DNA of 64,000 bases from Sphingosinicella sp. LHD-64 (GTDB lineage: Bacteria; Pseudomonadota; Alphaproteobacteria; Sphingomonadales; Sphingomonadaceae), in NCBI RefSeq assembly GCF_031157375.1, contig NZ_JAVIFV010000003.1, forward strand, positions 880,001 to 944,000, in the 5' to 3' direction. A program made the translations under genes and the position numbers. The notes below the pieces were generated by a model. It was not told the origin of the DNA and ran no database searches. It saw only the letters and a program-made list of their open reading frames with translations. This document shows positions 17,774 to 26,089 of the stretch, piece by piece (the first letter of the stretch is position 1; every line of letters begins with the position of its first letter).

Positions 17774-17945
17774 CGTACCCCGAATCCGGGGTCACGAAAC
17801 GGCAACAGCTTCGTGAGATGCTGCTGTCGTGGGGAAAATGACTCTCGTTCAGCCGCGCGCCTGCGGCCAATGCGCCTTCTGGCTGCGTATCGTCCTCTGG
17901 GCCACCCGTCGGGTGCGGCCCGATCGGTTTCGGTAGGCCTGGCGC

Positions 17946-18644
17946 CTAGCGGAGATTCTCGGCGAAAAAGGCTTCCGTCCGGCTGTCGGCCAACTGTGCC
18001 GCCCTCTCGCTGCGGCGATTGCCCATCTCGACCGCGAAGCCGTGATCCTCGCCGGGATAATCGTGGATCGTCACGCGCGGATGGTCGTCGAGGCCTTCGT
18101 GGATGATCTTCTGCTTGTCCGGCGTGACGAAATGATCGGCGCCGGCGATGTGGAGCAGGAGCGGATGCGCGATCGCATGCTTCTCGCCGAGGAGCGCATC
18201 GAGATTCACGCCATAATAGCCGACAGTGGCGTCGATGTCCGTCCGTGCCGCGGTCATGTAGGCGAGGCGGCCGCCGAGGCAGTAGCCGACCGCGCCGACC
18301 TTGCCGCCTTCGGGCAGGCGCGCCCGCGCCGCGCGGATCGTCGCCTCGATGTCGCGGATGCCCTGGTCCTGGTTGAACTTCTGCATGAGGCCGAGCGCCT
18401 CCTGGAACTGCTCGGGCACGTCGGGGTCGAGCTCGACGCCCGGCTGCAGCCGCCAGAACAAGTCGGGCGCGACGGCCAGGTAGCCGAGGCGCGCCCAATG
18501 GTCACACTTGCGGCGAATGCCCTCGTTCACGCCGAAGATTTCCTGGATGACGACGATCGCGCCCTTGGGCGTTCCGGCCGGCTCGGCGAGATAGGCACCG
18601 AACGCGCCATCATGTTCGAGAGTCGGGATGTCGATCATCGGCAT
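17946..18644 (-). CDS. Dienelactone hydrolase family protein
   Basis: A 232-residue alpha/beta hydrolase with the DLH triad: nucleophile C122 in GYCLGG, an acid near D170 (GADHF) and H201 (GEDHGF). The cysteine nucleophile marks the DLH group rather than a serine esterase. In aromatic catabolism DLH opens dienelactones; with no catabolic neighbours the true substrate is open. Divergent from the DUF6489-mnmE operon, with 76 bp between starts. Confidence 0.88.
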   Translation of the reverse strand: MPMIDIPTLEHDGAFGAYLAEPAGTPKGAIVVIQEIFGVNEGIRRKCDHWARLGYLAVAPDLFWRLQPGVELDPDVPEQFQEALGLMQKFNQDQGIRDIEATIRAARARLPEGGKVGAVGYCLGGRLAYMTAARTDIDATVGYYGVNLDALLGEKHAIAHPLLLHIAGADHFVTPDKQKIIHEGLDDHPRVTIHDYPGEDHGFAVEMGNRRSERAAQLADSRTEAFFAENLR

Positions 18645-18720
18645 GGCGGCCTCCTCTTGCGGTCGGGGTGTCTATAGACTTAGACGCCGATGGGCCAACA
18701 GCGGGAAAGGGCCCAGGGCC

Positions 18721-18957
18721 ATGAAAGTCTCGGTCGACGTCGATTGCACGCCCGAGGAAGCGCGCCGCTTCCTCGGCCTGCCGGACCTGACGCCGGTGCA
18801 CGACGCCTATGTCGAGAAGATGAAGGCGGTCGTGACCGAAGGCGCGACGCCCGAGATGTTCGGCGACATGATGAAGGCGTGGGGGCCGATGAACGAGGCG
18901 GGCATGAACCTGTGGCGCCAGATGCTGGGCCAGATGGGTGGAAAGAGCTCGAGCTGA
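18721..18957 (+). CDS. DUF6489 family small protein
   Basis: A 78-residue protein (MKVSVDVDCTPEEARRFLGL...) with a Met-rich C-terminal helix (MFGDMMKAWGPMNEAGMNLW). It resembles a small alphaproteobacterial family of unknown function, DUF6489, normally next to mnmE. AGGGCCC upstream may serve as the ribosome site. Its stop codon overlaps the likely CTG start of mnmE (CTGA at 18954-18957), suggesting translational coupling. Confidence 0.78.
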   Translation: MKVSVDVDCTPEEARRFLGLPDLTPVHDAYVEKMKAVVTEGATPEMFGDMMKAWGPMNEAGMNLWRQMLGQMGGKSSS

Positions 18958-20225
18958 CCGACACGATCTACGCCCTCTCCTCGGGTGCGCCGCCGGCCGC
19001 GATCGCGGTGGTGCGGATCAGCGGGCCCCGCGCCGATGCGGCGCTCGAAACGCTGGCGGGAACGCTTCCTGCCCCGCGAACCGCGAAGCTCGCCATCCTT
19101 CGCGATGATGATGAAGTCCTTGATAATGCTCTGATTCTCCGCTTTCCGGGCCCACAGAGCGCGACCGGGGAGGATGTTGCCGAACTGCATCTTCATGGCG
19201 GTCGTTCGGTCGTTGCGGCCGTGCTCGCCGCTCTCGCGCAGATCGACGGGCTCCGCGCCGCCGAGCCGGGCGAGTTCACCCGACGGGCCTTCGAGTGCGG
19301 ACGGATTGATCTGGCCGAAGCGGAAGGGCTGGCCGACCTCCTGTCCGCCGAGACCGAGTCGCAGCGCCGCGCCGCGCTCGCGCTCGCCGGCGGGGCGCTG
19401 AGCCGACAGGTCGAGACATGGCGTCAGGCGCTGCTGGCCGTCGCCGCCCGGATCGAGGCGGTGCTCGACTTTTCCGACGAAGGGGATGTCGATGTCGCGC
19501 CAAATGACTTCGCGCCGGACATCGCGGCGCTTGCGGACGAGATCGACGCCTGGCTCGCCCGCCCTTCGGCGGAGCGTCTGCGCGACGGCGTCCGGGTGGT
19601 CATCGCCGGGCCGCCGAACAGCGGCAAATCCAGCCTGATCAATGCGCTGGCCGGGCGCGAGGCGGCGATCATCTCCGACATTCCGGGGACGACCCGCGAC
19701 GTGATCGAGGTGCCGGTCGCGATCGGCGGCACGCCCTTCCTGCTCGCCGACACGGCCGGCCTGCGCGCGAGCGGCGATGCGATCGAGACGATCGGCGTCG
19801 AACGCGCACGGGGATCGATCGCGGCGGCCGATATTCTCCTCTGGCTCGGTGATCCGGACGCGTGCCCGGCACCCGCCAGGACGATCCTTGTCCAGCCCAA
19901 GGCCGATCTTCTGCCTCCGGCCCGGCGGGCCGACGTCATCGTCTCGGCCGTGACCGGGCAGGGTCTGGATGATCTGGCGCAGGAGTTGCGGGGCCGCGCC
20001 TCCAGATTGCTTCCCGCCGAGGGTGAGGTCGCCCTGAATGCCCGCCATCGTGCGGCCCTGGCAGATTTGGCCGGGTGGCTGCGTGAGGGTCAGGCGACCT
20101 CTGATCCTCTCATCGTCGCGGAAGCAATGCGGCAGGCGCGGGTCGCGCTCGACCGCATAACCGGCCGGGCCGGGGTCGAAGACATGCTGGACGCCCTGTT
20201 CAGCCGCTTCTGCATTGGAAAGTGA
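18954..20225 (+). CDS. mnmE: tRNA modification GTPase MnmE
   Basis: A 423-residue GTPase that with MnmG installs the 5-carboxymethylaminomethyl group on U34 of tRNAs. It has the N-terminal tetrahydrofolate-binding domain, the G domain (GPPNSGKSS at 219-227, [14 protein letters not shown]) and the invariant C-terminal FCIGK. The conserved start (M/L)[10 protein letters not shown] falls on a CTG at 18954 overlapping the previous stop as CTGA. There is no ATG, GTG or TTG nearby in frame; the next upstream, at 18690, would read through DUF6489 in another frame. CTG is therefore proposed as the start. Confidence 0.9.
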   Translation: MTDTIYALSSGAPPAAIAVVRISGPRADAALETLAGTLPAPRTAKLAILRDDDEVLDNALILRFPGPQSATGEDVAELHLHGGRSVVAAVLAALAQIDGLRAAEPGEFTRRAFECGRIDLAEAEGLADLLSAETESQRRAALALAGGALSRQVETWRQALLAVAARIEAVLDFSDEGDVDVAPNDFAPDIAALADEIDAWLARPSAERLRDGVRVVIAGPPNSGKSSLINALAGREAAIISDIPGTTRDVIEVPVAIGGTPFLLADTAGLRASGDAIETIGVERARGSIAAADILLWLGDPDACPAPARTILVQPKADLLPPARRADVIVSAVTGQGLDDLAQELRGRASRLLPAEGEVALNARHRAALADLAGWLREGQATSDPLIVAEAMRQARVALDRITGRAGVEDMLDALFSRFCIGK

Positions 20226-20226
20226 A

Positions 20227-20242
20227 TGTTCCACGTGGAACA
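20227..20242. promoter_or_regulatory. parS: parS site 1 (perfect 16-bp palindrome)
   Basis: TGTTCCACGTGGAACA, fully palindromic and close to the general parS consensus TGTTTCACGTGAAACA. It starts two bases after the mnmE stop and lies before the GTG start of mnmG. It is expected to load the ParB encoded at 23.5 kb. Confidence 0.92.
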
Positions 20243-20262
20243 GATGCGCTAGAGGCGCCGGC

Positions 20263-22113
20263 GTGACTCGGGCATTCGACATCATCGTGGTCGGTGGCGG
20301 CCATGCGGGAACCGAGGCGGCGGCCGCCGCGGCGCGTATGGGCGCGTCGGTGGCGCTGCTCAGCTTCACCCGCGACCAGATTGGCGCCATGTCCTGCAAC
20401 CCGGCGATGGGCGGGCTCGGCAAGGGCCATCTCATCCGCGAAGTCGATGCGTTCGACGGCCTGATCGCCCGCGCATCTGACGAGGCCGCGATCCACTATC
20501 GCATGCTCAACGCGAGCAAGGGCGCGGCCGTACGCGGACCGCGCATCCAGGCCGATCGCAAGCGCTACAAGGCGGCGATCCATGCGCTGCTCGATGCGCA
20601 GCCCGGCCTCGAGATCGTGGAGGGCGAGGCGGCCACCCTTATGGTCGATGGCCGTGCAGTCCGGGGTCTCGAGCTGGCCGACGGGCGGCGATTGCCGGCG
20701 CGGGCGGTCGTGCTCGCAACGGGCACCTTCCTCGGCGGCAGGCTCCATTTCGGGATGACCAGTCGCGACGGCGGGCGGGTCGGCGAGCGGGCGGCGACGG
20801 CGCTGGCCCGTCAGCTCCGCGATCTCGATCTGCCCCTGGCCCGGCTCAAGACGGGCACGCCGCCGCGCCTCGATGGGCGGACGATCGACTGGGCTGTGCT
20901 GGAACGCCAGGACTCGGACGACGGCAGCTGGACGATGTCCGCGATGGGCACGGACCGCCCCCTCCCCCAGCTCTTCTGCGCGATCACCCGCACCAACAAG
21001 CGGACCCACGAGATCATCCGCGCCAGCCTCGACCGCTCGCCGCTCTTCGCCGGCGAGATCACTGGCGTCGGCCCCCGCTATTGCCCGTCGATCGAAGACA
21101 AGGTGCACCGCTTCGGCGATCGCGATGGTCACCAGGTCTTCCTCGAGCCCGAGGGGCTCGATGACCCGACCGTCTATCCCAACGGTATCTCGACATCGCT
21201 GCCGGGCGATGTGCAGCTTGCCATGGTCCGCTCGATGGCGGGGCTGCAGCGGGTGGAGATCCTCCAGCCCGGTTATGCGGTCGAATATGACCATGTCGAT
21301 CCGCGTATCCTGGAGCCGACCCTCGGCGTGCGCGATGTCGAAGGGCTGTATCTGGCCGGCCAGATCAACGGCACCACCGGCTATGAGGAGGCGGCCGCGC
21401 AGGGACTGGTTGCGGGCCTGAACGCCGCCGCCTGGGTGGCCGGAAAGGCGCCGGTCGTGTTCGACCGCGCGGATTCCTACATCGGGGTCATGGTCGACGA
21501 TCTCGTTCTCCAGGGCGTGACCGAGCCTTATCGCATGCTCACCGCCCGCGCCGAGTACCGGCTGCGTCTCCGCGCCGACAATGCCGAGGCCCGGCTCACG
21601 CCCAGGGCGCTCGCCGCCGGCTGCGTCACCGAGGCACGGCGTCGCCATTTCGAATCCGCGCAGGCGGCGCGCACGCATATCCACACTCTTCTCGCGCGAC
21701 CGGTGGGTGCATCGATGCTGCGGGGCGCCGGGGCAATGGTGCGTGAGGACGGCGTCCGGCGGAGCCTCGGCCAATGGCTGCGGTTTCCGGAGCTCGACAC
21801 GCCGCACCTCAAGGAGATCGAACCCGATCTGGCCGCAGTGCCCAAGGACCTGCTCGAAGAGGCCGTCCAGGACCATCGCTACACGCCCTATCTCGAGCGC
21901 CAGCAGAGCGAGATCGGCCAGCTTCGGTCCGACGAGGCAGCGCACATTCCTCCGGATCTGGACTTTTCGGGAATTGCCGGACTCTCGAACGAGATGGTCG
22001 AGCGCCTGTCCAAGGCCCGCCCAGCCACCATCGGCGCGGCCTCGAGGATACGCGGAATCACCCCCGCCGCTTTGGCAGCGATCCTAGTTCACACGCGTCG
22101 CAAGGCCGCCTGA
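20263..22113 (+). CDS. mnmG: tRNA uridine-5-carboxymethylaminomethyl synthase, MnmG
   Basis: A 616-residue FAD enzyme and partner of MnmE. The FAD-binding [10 protein letters not shown] is at residues 11-20; [27 protein letters not shown] and the C-terminal helical domain are typical. GTG 20263 ([10 protein letters not shown]) is chosen because it begins at the conserved N-terminus; the frame is open to a TTG at 20215, but that would translate parS site 1. Its stop shares a base with the rsmG start (TGATG). Confidence 0.95.
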   Translation: MTRAFDIIVVGGGHAGTEAAAAAARMGASVALLSFTRDQIGAMSCNPAMGGLGKGHLIREVDAFDGLIARASDEAAIHYRMLNASKGAAVRGPRIQADRKRYKAAIHALLDAQPGLEIVEGEAATLMVDGRAVRGLELADGRRLPARAVVLATGTFLGGRLHFGMTSRDGGRVGERAATALARQLRDLDLPLARLKTGTPPRLDGRTIDWAVLERQDSDDGSWTMSAMGTDRPLPQLFCAITRTNKRTHEIIRASLDRSPLFAGEITGVGPRYCPSIEDKVHRFGDRDGHQVFLEPEGLDDPTVYPNGISTSLPGDVQLAMVRSMAGLQRVEILQPGYAVEYDHVDPRILEPTLGVRDVEGLYLAGQINGTTGYEEAAAQGLVAGLNAAAWVAGKAPVVFDRADSYIGVMVDDLVLQGVTEPYRMLTARAEYRLRLRADNAEARLTPRALAAGCVTEARRRHFESAQAARTHIHTLLARPVGASMLRGAGAMVREDGVRRSLGQWLRFPELDTPHLKEIEPDLAAVPKDLLEEAVQDHRYTPYLERQQSEIGQLRSDEAAHIPPDLDFSGIAGLSNEMVERLSKARPATIGAASRIRGITPAALAAILVHTRRKAA

Positions 22114-22739
22114 TGGAGGAGGAGGAAGCGCGCACCTGGGTGGCGGAAACGTTCGATGTTCCACGTGAAACACTGGTGCGGCTGAATGCCTTTCTCGATC
22201 TGATTCGCGCCGAGAATGAGCATCAGAACCTTGTGTCGAAGGCGAGCCTGGACCAGCTTTGGAGCCGCCATATTGCCGATTCGGCTCAGCTTCTGCGCTT
22301 CACCCCGAGCCCGACGGCAAGCTGGCTCGACCTGGGCAGCGGGTCGGGTTTTCCTGGCCTCGTCGTTGCGGCGCTGCATCAGGGACCGGTCACTCTCGTC
22401 GAGGAGCGGCGATTACGCGTGGAATTTCTCCAGCGGGCAGCCGACCTGTTGGGCGTGCAGGTCGAGATTCTCGGAACGAAGGCCGAGCGCGTCCCGCCCC
22501 GCCCGTTCGACGTGATTAGCGCCCGCGCCTTCGCGCCGCTGCCGCGCCTGCTCGATCTTGCCACAGGATTTTCCACAACAAAGAGTCTGTGGGTGCTGCC
22601 CAAGGGACGAAATGCGCAGTCGGAACTGGAAGCGCTCGATCCTTCGTGGCAGGGTGACTTCCGGCTCGAACAGAGCGTGACCGACCCCGAGGCACGGATC
22701 ATCGTCGCGACCGGGGTCCGCAGAGGGAAGCGCCCATGA
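22113..22739 (+). CDS. rsmG: 16S rRNA (guanine527-N7)-methyltransferase RsmG
   Basis: A 208-residue SAM-dependent methyltransferase acting on G527 of 16S rRNA. The SAM loop LDLGSGSGFPG lies near residues 69-79; ISARAFAPLPRLL is the conserved block that follows. The codons for FDVPRETL (residues 14-21) contain a parS site. The ATG overlaps the mnmG stop by one base, and its own stop overlaps the parA start (ATGA). Confidence 0.93.
   Translation: MEEEEARTWVAETFDVPRETLVRLNAFLDLIRAENEHQNLVSKASLDQLWSRHIADSAQLLRFTPSPTASWLDLGSGSGFPGLVVAALHQGPVTLVEERRLRVEFLQRAADLLGVQVEILGTKAERVPPRPFDVISARAFAPLPRLLDLATGFSTTKSLWVLPKGRNAQSELEALDPSWQGDFRLEQSVTDPEARIIVATGVRRGKRP
22157..22172. promoter_or_regulatory. parS: parS site 2, inside rsmG
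   Basis: TGTTCCACGTGAAACA differs from the general parS consensus TGTTTCACGTGAAACA only at position 5. It is read as Val-Pro-Arg-Glu-Thr within RsmG, 1.9 kb from site 1 and about 0.6 kb before parA. Confidence 0.92.
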
Positions 22740-23518
22740 TCCGCATTGCGGTCGCCAATCAAAAAGGCGGGGTCGGCAAGACCACGACCGCGATCAATCT
22801 CGCCACCGCGCTGGCCGCGACGGGCCTGCGCGTCCTGCTGATCGATCTCGATCCGCAGGGCAATGCCTCGACCGGCCTCGGCATCACCCAGGCCCTGCGC
22901 GAGCGCTCCAGCTACGAATTGCTGACCGGGCAGGCGACCCTGGAAGAGGTGGTCGTCCAGACCCGCGTGCCGCGGCTCGACATCGTTCCCGCCAAGGTCG
23001 ATCTGTCGGGCGCCGAGATCGAGCTGATCGAGTTCGAGCGCCGCACCCACCGGCTCGACGGCGCGCTCGAAAATGTGCCCGCGGCGCGCTGGGAGGTCTG
23101 TCTGATCGATTGCCCGCCCTCGCTGGGCCTGCTCACCGTCAACGCGTTGATCGCCGCCAATTCGATCCTCGTGCCCCTGCAGGCCGAATTCTTCGCGCTC
23201 GAGGGCCTGAGCCAGCTCCTCAAGACGATCGAGCGGGTGCGCGAGCGGTTCAACCCGGAGCTCTCCGTCCTCGGCGTCGCGCTCACCATGTACGATCGGC
23301 GCAACAATCTCTCCGCCATGGTCGCCGATGATGTCCGCGCCGTGCTCGGCAAGGTCGTGTTCGAGACGGTCATTCCGCGCAACGTGCGCCTGTCGGAAGC
23401 ACCCAGCCACGGCATTCCCGCCCTGATCTACGACCATCGCTGTCCGGGTTCGGAGGCCTATATCGCGCTCGCCCGCGAGTTCATCGCCCGGCTGCCGCGC
23501 CCGGCGGAGGCGGCATGA
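22736..23518 (+). CDS. parA: Chromosome partitioning ATPase ParA (Soj)
   Basis: A 260-residue deviant Walker ATPase: KGGVGKTTTAINL (K10 and K15), LLIDLDPQGNASTG, and CLIDCPPSLG. ATP-dependent nonspecific DNA binding by ParA drives ParB-parS complexes, and thus the origin region, across the cell. Chromosomal type, without an N-terminal regulatory domain. Coupled by ATGA overlaps to rsmG upstream and parB downstream. Confidence 0.96.
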   Translation: MIRIAVANQKGGVGKTTTAINLATALAATGLRVLLIDLDPQGNASTGLGITQALRERSSYELLTGQATLEEVVVQTRVPRLDIVPAKVDLSGAEIELIEFERRTHRLDGALENVPAARWEVCLIDCPPSLGLLTVNALIAANSILVPLQAEFFALEGLSQLLKTIERVRERFNPELSVLGVALTMYDRRNNLSAMVADDVRAVLGKVVFETVIPRNVRLSEAPSHGIPALIYDHRCPGSEAYIALAREFIARLPRPAEAA

Positions 23519-24399
23519 GCGACGACCTGCCCAGGAAGCGCCCGACCGGGCTCGGCCGCGGCCTCTCCTCCCTGCTCGGCGAAGTGGCGCACGAGGCGCC
23601 GGTGGGCGGAAGCGACTCGCCCCAGGGCAATGTCCGCATGATCCCGATCGCCAGCATCGAGCCGAATCCGGACCAGCCGCGTCGCATCTTCGCCGAGGAG
23701 GCGCTGGCCGAGCTCGCCGGGTCGATCACCGCCCGCGGCGTCATCCAGCCGATCATCGTCCGCCCGCACGGCCACCGCTTCCAGATCGTCGCCGGCGAAC
23801 GGCGCTGGCGCGCCTCGCAGAAGGCCCGGCTGCATGAGATCCCGGCGATCGTCCGCGAGTTCAGCGACGAGGAGACGCTGGAGGTCGCCCTCGTCGAGAA
23901 CATCCAGCGGCGCGACCTCAACGCGATCGAGGAGGCGCAGGCCTACAGGCGGCTGGTCGACGATTACGGCCACACCCAGGAAGAGCTCGGCCGGATCGTC
24001 CACAAGTCGCGCAGTCATGTTGCCAACCTGTTGAGATTGCTCGATCTTCCCGCGAAGGTTCAGGTCCTGGTCGGCACCGGCCAGCTCACCATGGGCCACG
24101 CCCGCGCGCTCGTCTCGGCGACCGATCCGGAAGGGCTCGCCGACGAGGTGGTCCGCCGCGGCCTCTCGGTGCGCGAGACCGAGAAGCTCGCCCAGTCGGG
24201 CAAGCCGACCCGCCAGCGGCCGCTGCCGATCAAGAACGCCCAGGCAGACATCGCCGCGCTGGAGCGGCAACTGGGTGACATGCTCGGCCTCAAGGTCGCG
24301 ATCAGGCACAGCCCCAAGGGCGGCCAGGTCATCCTCGCCTATTCGACGCTGGATCAGCTCGATATGATCTGCCAGCGCCTCAGCGGCGACAAGTTTTGA
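23515..24399 (+). CDS. parB: Chromosome partitioning protein ParB (Spo0J)
   Basis: A 294-residue CTP-dependent parS-binding clamp. It has the N-terminal ParA-interaction motif GLGRGLSSLLG (12-22), the CTP-binding GERRWRAS (94-101) and ENIQRRDLNAIEEA blocks, a central helix-turn-helix (HTQEELGRIVHKSRSHVANLLRLL) and a C-terminal dimerisation domain. Its targets are the parS sites at 20227 and 22157. Last gene of the mnmE-parB run and followed by a REP pair. Confidence 0.96.
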   Translation: MSDDLPRKRPTGLGRGLSSLLGEVAHEAPVGGSDSPQGNVRMIPIASIEPNPDQPRRIFAEEALAELAGSITARGVIQPIIVRPHGHRFQIVAGERRWRASQKARLHEIPAIVREFSDEETLEVALVENIQRRDLNAIEEAQAYRRLVDDYGHTQEELGRIVHKSRSHVANLLRLLDLPAKVQVLVGTGQLTMGHARALVSATDPEGLADEVVRRGLSVRETEKLAQSGKPTRQRPLPIKNAQADIAALERQLGDMLGLKVAIRHSPKGGQVILAYSTLDQLDMICQRLSGDKF

Positions 24400-24453
24400 G
24401 CGAAGCGCGCGCAGGGCACGCGGGTCGCTCAGAACCCTGACGGTCCCGACAGG

Positions 24454-24538
24454 CCGTCCCCAGCGAAGGCTGGGGTCTCAGTGGGTGAAGAGTTCGGTGT
24501 CTGACCGCCCTGAGATCCCGGCCTGCGCCGGGATGACG
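24454..24538. repeat. REP-like inverted repeat pair
   Basis: Units at 24454-24480 (CCCCAGCGAAGGCTGGGG core) and 24512-24538 (GATCCCGGCCTGCGCCGGGA core), oriented head-to-head. They lie between the convergent parB and holA genes, where they may also act as transcription-end structures. The same class occurs at 2552 and 53779. Confidence 0.8.
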
Positions 24539-25561
24539 CTATCTGAGCCGTCCGGCCTGCCGGCAGATCGCGAACAGCTCGGTTTCGGCCGCGACGATTC
24601 CCGGTCCGCCCGGCATCATCACCTGCCGCTCCGCCTCGATCAGCCGGCCGATCACCCGCGCGATGAGATCGCCGCGCCAGCGGCCGAGTTGCGGCGCGAT
24701 CGCATCCTTGTCCTTCCAGAACAGCGACTTGCCGGATGACGCCATGACGGCGCCGACGTTCATCCCCTGATCCACCTCGGCCCGAAGCCGGCCGAGCAGG
24801 GTCATCCGCCGCAGCATCGCCCGGGTGAGCGCGATCCCCTCCTGCCCTTCGGCCCGCAACCGTCCGATCTCGCTCTCCAGCATCGTCGCATCGCCGCCGA
24901 GCACGCTGTCGACCAGCCGCGACAGATCGCCTTCGTCGCTGTCCGCCCCAAGCGCGTCGATCGCATCATGGTCGAGCGGCTTGGGCGCCCCGGGCGTCGC
25001 ATCGACAAAGAGCGCATATTTGCCGAGTTCCTGGGCAATCAGCGCCCGGTTGCCGCCGCAGCTCTCCGCGATCCGCCGCGCGACATCGCTCCGTATCTCA
25101 AGGCCCAGGGCCTGTGCCGGCTCCCCGACCAGCGCCGCATAGTCGCGCGCGTCCGGCAGATAGGAGGCGAAAGCGAGCGCGGACTTCTCCGCCAGAGCGA
25201 GCTTCAGCAGCCTCGAGGCCGGCCGGAGCGCGCCCGCGACGATCACGACCAGGTTGCCGGCCGCCGGCACTTCGGCCAAGGCCTTGACCGCCGGAGTGAC
25301 CTCGTCGCCGACCTGCTCGACCAGGATCCAGCGCCGGTCGCCGAACATCGAGAGGGCTGCCGCCTCGTCGGCGAGCCGGGCCGGATCGGCCTTGAGCTCG
25401 CTACCGGTGAGATCGATCCGCTCGGCACCTTCGCCCATCGCCGCGCCCAGCATCTTCATCAGCGCACGGCTGCCGGCCTCGTCGGGGCCGTGAAGCAGGA
25501 AGAAGCGCGTCTCGCCGGGGTTCCTGAGCGCGCGTTCGATCTCGCCGCGATTGGCCTTCAC
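24539..25561 (-). CDS. holA: DNA polymerase III delta subunit
   Basis: A 340-residue clamp-loader subunit. The N-terminal block FFLLHGPDEAGSRALM, the middle AESCGGNRALIAQELGKYALF and the C-terminal LFWKDKDAIAPQLGRW are those of HolA, which opens the beta clamp. Start is a GTG at 25561. It lies 24 bp after lptE in a leuS-lptE-holA operon, a standard alphaproteobacterial order. Confidence 0.92.
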   Translation of the reverse strand: MKANRGEIERALRNPGETRFFLLHGPDEAGSRALMKMLGAAMGEGAERIDLTGSELKADPARLADEAAALSMFGDRRWILVEQVGDEVTPAVKALAEVPAAGNLVVIVAGALRPASRLLKLALAEKSALAFASYLPDARDYAALVGEPAQALGLEIRSDVARRIAESCGGNRALIAQELGKYALFVDATPGAPKPLDHDAIDALGADSDEGDLSRLVDSVLGGDATMLESEIGRLRAEGQEGIALTRAMLRRMTLLGRLRAEVDQGMNVGAVMASSGKSLFWKDKDAIAPQLGRWRGDLIARVIGRLIEAERQVMMPGGPGIVAAETELFAICRQAGRLR

Positions 25562-25585
25562 GGGCCGGGCTTCACAGCCTGGATT

Positions 25586-26089
25586 TCACTGGGCCGCACG
25601 CGCCTGCGGCGTGCGCGAGGCGTAGAGCGCGACGCGCGCGACGATCTGGTCGGCGATGTCGACGGCGAGCCGCTCCAGCGCGGTCTGCTCGGCGGCGACG
25701 GTGGCATATTCCGAGCTGACCACGTCGATGCCGGCGTCGGACCCCGCGGTGGCGTCGAGCACCACCGTTCCCTGCGCCGCATCGACCAGCCGGTAGCGGG
25801 CGCGCAGCGTGCGCCGCTCGCGCGTCACCGCGTCGTCGGCGCGGATGCCGAAGCCGGTGATGTTGTCGTCGAGCTCGATCTCCAGCCGGTAGCGCGGCAC
25901 GGTGTTGGCGCCGAGGCGGTCCTCCAGCGCCGTACGGACCAGCCAGCCGGCCCTGCCCGGTATTTGTGCTACCGAGACGCCCTCCAGCGCCTGGGCGACC
26001 GGTCCGGTGGCGCCGCCCGCGTAAAGCGGGCGCAGCGTGCAGCCGGAGAGGAGGAGCGCGAGGCCGAAAAGGGCGGCCCGGCCGATCAT
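25586..26089 (-). CDS. lptE: LPS-assembly lipoprotein LptE
   Basis: A 167-residue outer-membrane lipoprotein with signal peptide and lipobox LSGC (Cys17), followed by TLRPLYAGG, typical of alphaproteobacterial LptE. It plugs the LptD barrel that inserts lipopolysaccharide. The ATG overlaps the leuS stop (ATGA, 26086-26089), and holA follows. Confidence 0.9.
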   Translation of the reverse strand: MIGRAALFGLALLLSGCTLRPLYAGGATGPVAQALEGVSVAQIPGRAGWLVRTALEDRLGANTVPRYRLEIELDDNITGFGIRADDAVTRERRTLRARYRLVDAAQGTVVLDATAGSDAGIDVVSSEYATVAAEQTALERLAVDIADQIVARVALYASRTPQARAAQ

